Source of the DNA: Symbiodinium kawagutii
Lineage: Eukaryota > Sar > Dinophyceae > Suessiales > Symbiodiniaceae
Direction of reading: 5' to 3'
DNA: 64,000 bases
Assembly: GCA_009767595.1 (NCBI GenBank)
Contig: VSDK01012259.1
Coordinates: 306,016 to 370,015, forward strand
A program made the position numbers and the translations under genes. The notes beneath the pieces were generated by a model. That model was not told the DNA's origin and did not search any database. It saw only the letters and a program-made list of their open reading frames with translations. Position 1 is the stretch's first letter, and every line of letters begins with the position of its first letter. Below are positions 60,149 through 64,000 of this stretch, in pieces.

Positions 60149-60904
60149 GTCATGACACAAGTCATTAACGGAAGGGTTGTTAAGGATCAAACTGATCATT
60201 GATCATGGTTACAATATTTAGAACATTTCTGGATGATTGCTCAACCAACATTTCAGGCATGATTGTTTGTTAACATCAATTAATATGGCTGCTATCAACC
60301 GGATGATGAAGAGATAACCAGCCCTGGCATCTTATTAATCATTCACTACCCGGCATCAACCATTCCTACCAAGAGATAACTAGCCCTGGCAACCATGCAT
60401 ATCATCCATCATTAACCATCAATCAACTATTCCAATTATCAACCATCAACATACATGTTTCTAAAATAGGGTTACCCCCAAATCATCCGTTTGACAAAGT
60501 ATTTGTTCTAATAAACCATCAATTTTTCGGGTACCCCTGTTCTAAAAAGCCCCCACATCATCCATCATGAATGTTAACCCCCAATTCATAGACCTATGGA
60601 AACCCAAGGCGAACTTGAGGAATACCCCCTACGAATCCATCAGGGATTTAGCTTCATCCAGGCCCGACTTTTGCCGCTGATTGGTTAAGGAACTGTCCGA
60701 GCATTCTTCTAGTGGTTTAATATTTAGCACCTTAACCAATCATTCAACAGTATTAGCATGATAATGGTGTCTAATCATTAACTGTCCAATCATTCTTAGG
60801 TTGCTGGTTTAATAATTAGCACCTACCCCAGTATTCCAAGAGACCCCGAATATCATCCCTCACATTAACCACAATGAATCAACCATTCATCATTCATCAG
60901 TCCC

Positions 60905-61021
60905 ATATGGCTGTGGGTCAAAACCCTGTACCCCTGGTTCCCCATCATTAACCATTGTTTTCCCTATTATTACTGGTTATTATCCCCCATGATTGGTTGG
61001 TTAATATTGACCCATAGCCAT
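60905..61021. mobile_element. Family 1 element, complete termini
   Basis: ATATGGCTGTGGGTCAAAAC to ATTGACCCATAGCCAT; continues into GTATAGCTGGTATATTCCCT, the long-form tail, up to 61,085. Confidence 0.9.
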
Positions 61022-61085
61022 GTATAGCTGGTATATTCCCTACTATTCCTGGTTGTTATGCCCTATCATTAGCCATTAACCAGCT

Positions 61086-61162
61086 ATCAGTTGGTTTATT
61101 ACTCGAAATGGTTTATAAACTGGATGATTTAGGGGTACCCCTATTTTGAGAAACACCCATAT
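61086..61162. mobile_element. Family 2 right half, bordering exon D
   Basis: CAGTTGGTTTATTACTCGAA, GATGATTTAGGGGTACCCC and TTTTGAGAAACACCCATAT. The left half is missing, replaced by the family 1 tail. Confidence 0.8.
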
Positions 61163-61169
61163 CAATCCA

Positions 61170-61347
61170 TCTCTTTTCCCCAGCCACCATCACCCCCAGG
61201 TCATCGTCGGGTCCACACGACCGCGCCTGACGGCAAAGCTCCAACGCAGCTTCTGCGTATCGCTCACCCGGTGGCACCGGCGCTGGTGCCTCCACGGAGT
61301 GCGAAGGGTACCGCCAGCTGGTGATGAGAACAGCGACCGGTGACGCG
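61170..61347 (-). CDS. Putative exon D: GPDDDLGVMVA exon, possibly from a PP2C-like C-terminus
   Basis: Clear minus-strand coding-like island: VLITSWRYPSHSVEAPAPVP, then PGERYAEAALELCRQARSCG, then PDDDLGVMVAGEKRW. The last segment (alanine-rich helix, turn, then D-D-(L/I)-x-V-x-V strand) is reminiscent of the end of PP2C-type phosphatase domains, but no metal-binding DGH or SDG motif is seen and I give this little weight. The exon runs almost directly into a family 2 inverted-repeat element whose ATATGGGTGTTTCTC terminus begins a few bases after the last plausible codon. It lies 2.5 kb upstream of exon G of unit I and may be a 5' exon of the same gene. No convincing second copy was found. Confidence 0.45.
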
Positions 61348-61942
61348 ACTGAGAAATGGATAATGAATGGTTAGTGGATTTGGTTAATGGATTTGGTTGA
61401 TGGATTTGGTTAATGCATGGTGAATGGATGGTTAATGGAATACCAAATCATGGTTGATGGATTTGGAATAGTGGTTCATGAATGGTTGATTGACAGTTCA
61501 TAATATTAGTGAATGGTTAGTTGAAATTTAATAGTGACAAATGGACAATCATCAGCGGTCACAAACCGCAGTTCAGGTAAGGTAAGGTAAGTTCAGGTAA
61601 GGTAAGGTATGGTTCATAAAGGTTGAGAAACGGACACGGATTTCGAATTGTTACAGTAGCTAATTGGTGTTTCATCATGATTAATCAACAATGATTAATT
61701 AACAATGGTAGTACTGGTTCATTGATGATTCGTGGTGGTGGACAATTCCAGATCTCTACTAGATGATGTGACAAACCATTTAGTGAGTCATTGATGACTC
61801 CCAAAGAATATTGTTTTTTTCCTGCCTGCGGGTGACCCGTGATTGGTTGGCAGCCTATTAAACCAGCACCATTCACCACCATGGTTGGCTTTTCAAGTGA
61901 GCGGCGGTCAAAATGCTGAATGAAAGTGTTATAATCCGGCTT

Positions 61943-62240
61943 GCTTTCGCACGGCTTTCGCGCTGCTTTCGCGACCACAGTTTTTGCTTTCCCGCAGCAC
62001 TTTTTTCTGGTTTTTCACTTTCGCTGCACTTTCGCGGAACTCTTGTCTGCAAAACATTTTTGGCCAAAAGTGAACTGGAAGCATGTCACATGATGAAACA
62101 GGAAAAACATGAAAAACCGTGGAAAAGTCAAATTCTGACAAAAGCTTTCGCGGAGCTTTCGCGGAAGGAACATTAACGAGGACTGTCGTGATAGCTTTCG
62201 CGGAGCTTGCGTGCGTGGAGGCTTTACTTTCGCGGGGCTC
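61943..62240 (+). repeat. Cluster of dispersed CTTTCGC (GCTTTCGCGG) motifs
   Basis: Nine exact CTTTCGC, mostly GCTTTCGC and often followed by GG, plus one CTTTCCCGC, in 300 bases and all in one orientation, separated by unrelated sequence. Minus-strand frames read through it (RESSAKAVRK) and are probably artefacts. Confidence 0.85.
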
Positions 62241-62295
62241 ACCCAGATTAACTTTGATACAAAAACAATCATCGGACTTTTGAACGCTGCTCAAG

Positions 62296-62409
62296 TGGCA
62301 GTGGGTCAAAACCCCGTACCCCTGGTTCCCCTATCATTGACCATTCTTTCCCTTATTATTGTTGGTTATTATCCCTCATTATTGGTTGGTTAATATAGAC
62401 CCATAGCCA
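62296..62409. mobile_element. Family 1 element
   Basis: GGCAGTGGGTCAAAACCCCG to ATATAGACCCATAGCC, about 114 bp, just right of the CTTTCGC cluster. Confidence 0.88.
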
Positions 62410-62735
62410 AGTGTCTTGCGTTATGAGAAAATTCGTCATGTCATGGTGAACCATGGAGAGGGCACTAGGCTTGGTTTATTCACCCAAATGTGTTTGTCCA
62501 TAAATGGTGTATCCCCCCCAAAAAACTGGCAATTTCCTACTAGTGATGATCATTGTCGGTTGATTAAGGGGTACCAGCATTTACACCCACATAATTTTCA
62601 AACAAAACATGAAAACACACGTTTTACCACGACAACAACCATGAGAAACATGAATCATTCACCACTACAATGGTCTCATGATTCATGATTCTCACCACTA
62701 CATGGTTAGCACATGGTTATACAAACCATAGATCC

Positions 62736-62842
62736 CTTTTCTGGTTGGTGGTCGAACCACCCCTATGAAAAGTATTAGTCAACCCACCATTTGTTAATCA
62801 TTACTAGGGAAAATAAAAAATGTCAATCAAACCACCAACGAG
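62736..62842. mobile_element. Family 3 element
   Basis: CTGGTTGGTGGTCGAACCAC at the left, CATTACTAGGGAAAATAAAA inside, CAAACCACCAACGAG at the right. Confidence 0.85.
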
Positions 62843-62989
62843 CAGTTATCTAACCATTATTGTTGCTTAGTATCCCTTATTACCCACCAAAACCACTGTA
62901 ATCCCCTACAAAAAATGTCAATCAAACCACCAACCAGTTTCACTTATCAATCAACCATGGTTCATGGTTCTCACCACCCATGGTCATGG

Positions 62990-63330
62990 CACCCCTGGTG
63001 AAACTTCGCGGAAAACGCCTGCGGCGCAGGCTCGGCATGCTTCTGGCCCTGCAGCTGGTGAGCTCATGTTTTGTCAACCACTTAGTGGTCAGCTGAATTG
63101 CCAGTCAACCTAAATGTGTGACAACCAATCAGCTCACCACTGGTTGTCAACCACTGGCAACCACTGGCAATTCCTTTCAGCAATCTTAGTGGTCAGCTGA
63201 ATTGCCAGTGGTTAGGAATTGCCAGTCACCACTGGTTGCTCAAAGTGTCAACTAACTCAACACAAAGCATAGAGCTGATTGCTGATGTTGAGCTGAGCGT
63301 CAACCACTTAGTTGGGTTACAGTAAACTGA
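62990..63330. other. GC island then CACTGGCAATTCC repeats
   Basis: 63,000-63,065 is GC-rich and open on both strands (plus: KLRGKRLRRRLGMLLALQLV). It passes into direct and inverted repeats of GTCAGCTGAATTGCCAGT and CAACCACTGGCAATTCC (63,060-63,260). No gene supported. Confidence 0.4.
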
Positions 63331-63882
63331 TATATATCAACCACGTATGTCAGTTGCTGATTGGAATTTCAGGTTTTAAACAACTTACTTACCAGCAACC
63401 TGAATCACTACTGACCTTATACCAAAGTATCATTGAATATTGTGCATTACTATTGGTTAGTAGAGTGGTTTGTCATTGGTTTTGCCACTTCCGATAGTGG
63501 TTAGCCACTAATAGGTAGTAGTACAACCACGCATCGCGCTGATCTATCCTGTGTTGATAACGGCTAGTACTGATTATATAAATCAAAGAATGGTTCTTGA
63601 GGGTTATTGATGGTTTATCATGGAAAATACGTTGCATATTGACAAATTATGGTTAGTACATGTTAGTAGTGATCCATCTCTTAAAAAGGGACCTATGGTT
63701 TGTGATGGTTGATCACACAGGATTAGTTGTAATTGATGAGGGATTGTTGTGGTCGGTGGTTCATAGCGTTCAGTGGCTAGCAAGGGAACAGGTGTAACAA
63801 CATGCCGTCTGACAAGTGCTAAAAGCGAATCATAATGCTTAATTAAGAACAAAAACGCATAAAACCGGTTGTTGAGCATGCT

Positions 63883-63992
63883 TTAATTCAGCATTTTGCT
63901 ATAAGTTATACCTTTTCACCAAATTTCTTTAACAATAACAAACCGTATAAACAAAACATTATGTATTGGTGAAAAGGTACCAGTGCTGAATC
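63883..63992. mobile_element. Inverted-repeat element at the right edge
   Basis: TTCAGCATTTTGC and TATACCTTTTCACCAA at the left are mirrored by TTGGTGAAAAGGTA and GTGCTGAA at the right; about 105 bp, AT-rich centre. Not one of families 1 to 4. Confidence 0.7.
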
Positions 63993-64000
63993 TGTGGGGA

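Noticed and set aside
61929..62309. 126-codon minus-strand frame with ESSAKAVRK-like repeats
   Set aside because: Driven by the CTTTCGC motif cluster; no conserved counterpart, although some similarity of words to exon E of unit II (KESA) was noted and is probably chance.

Overview
The window looks like nuclear DNA of a protist with a large, intron-rich and repeat-rich genome. It is AT-rich, has no operon-like packing and no long open frame outside simple-sequence repeats. It is full of short inverted-repeat elements and carries small islands of more GC-rich, codon-like sequence. A dinoflagellate (Suessiales/Symbiodiniaceae-like) is my best guess. That rests on general character (tiny exons in long introns, same-strand tandem gene copies, non-GT donors, inverted-repeat elements touching exons), not on a marker gene, so the assignment is tentative. 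I recognise no rRNA, tRNA, spliced-leader gene, transposase or reverse transcriptase.

The main result is a set of paralogous mini-exons on the minus strand. Four exon types, called A, B, C and E here, occur three times each in the same order: unit I at about 54.7, 51.5, 50.9 and 49.9 kb; unit II at 35.2, 33.1, 30.2 and 27.2 kb; unit III at 9.2, 8.0, 5.3 and 4.6 kb. Exon G, upstream of A, also occurs three times (58.7, 38.6 and 12.0 kb). Copies align at protein level with few gaps and differ at many synonymous and some replacement sites. For A, C and E the similarity starts exactly after an AG dinucleotide in all three copies, as expected of spliced exons. I read this as a head-to-tail array of at least three copies of one unnamed gene, repeating every 20 to 26 kb and transcribed right to left. 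Introns are kilobases long and show no obvious similarity between copies. Possible further exons (H, F, D and others) are listed at lower confidence; F near 3.1 kb may belong to a fourth copy beyond the left edge.

The introns and spacers are built largely from non-autonomous inverted-repeat elements. Family 1 has termini ATATGGCTRTGGGTCAA, family 2 has ATATGGGTGTTTCTCAAAAT, family 3 runs from CTGGTTGGTGG to CCACCAACCAG, family 4 carries CTTCCAGTGAC, and there are two near-perfect palindromic types. Several abut exon edges, and the family 1 terminus supplies a GC (or GT) donor and an AG acceptor in either orientation, so these may be introner-like. Most remaining sequence is a degenerate background of TGGTTRATRATGG and its complement.

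Simple repeats are large: TATC at 7.3 kb; a CATA-to-CATTR block at 17.7-18.2 kb; a GA/GATA/GGAT block at 28.2-29.4 kb; CCAA at 36.5 kb; GAT at 40.0 kb; and a TATG/GCATGTAT satellite of over 1.1 kb at 45.3-46.4 kb. Two unusual clusters of dispersed 8-mers, GCCTACGC (34.0-34.5 kb) and GCTTTCGC (61.9-62.2 kb), share the consensus GCYTWCGC. All alignments and boundaries were read by eye.
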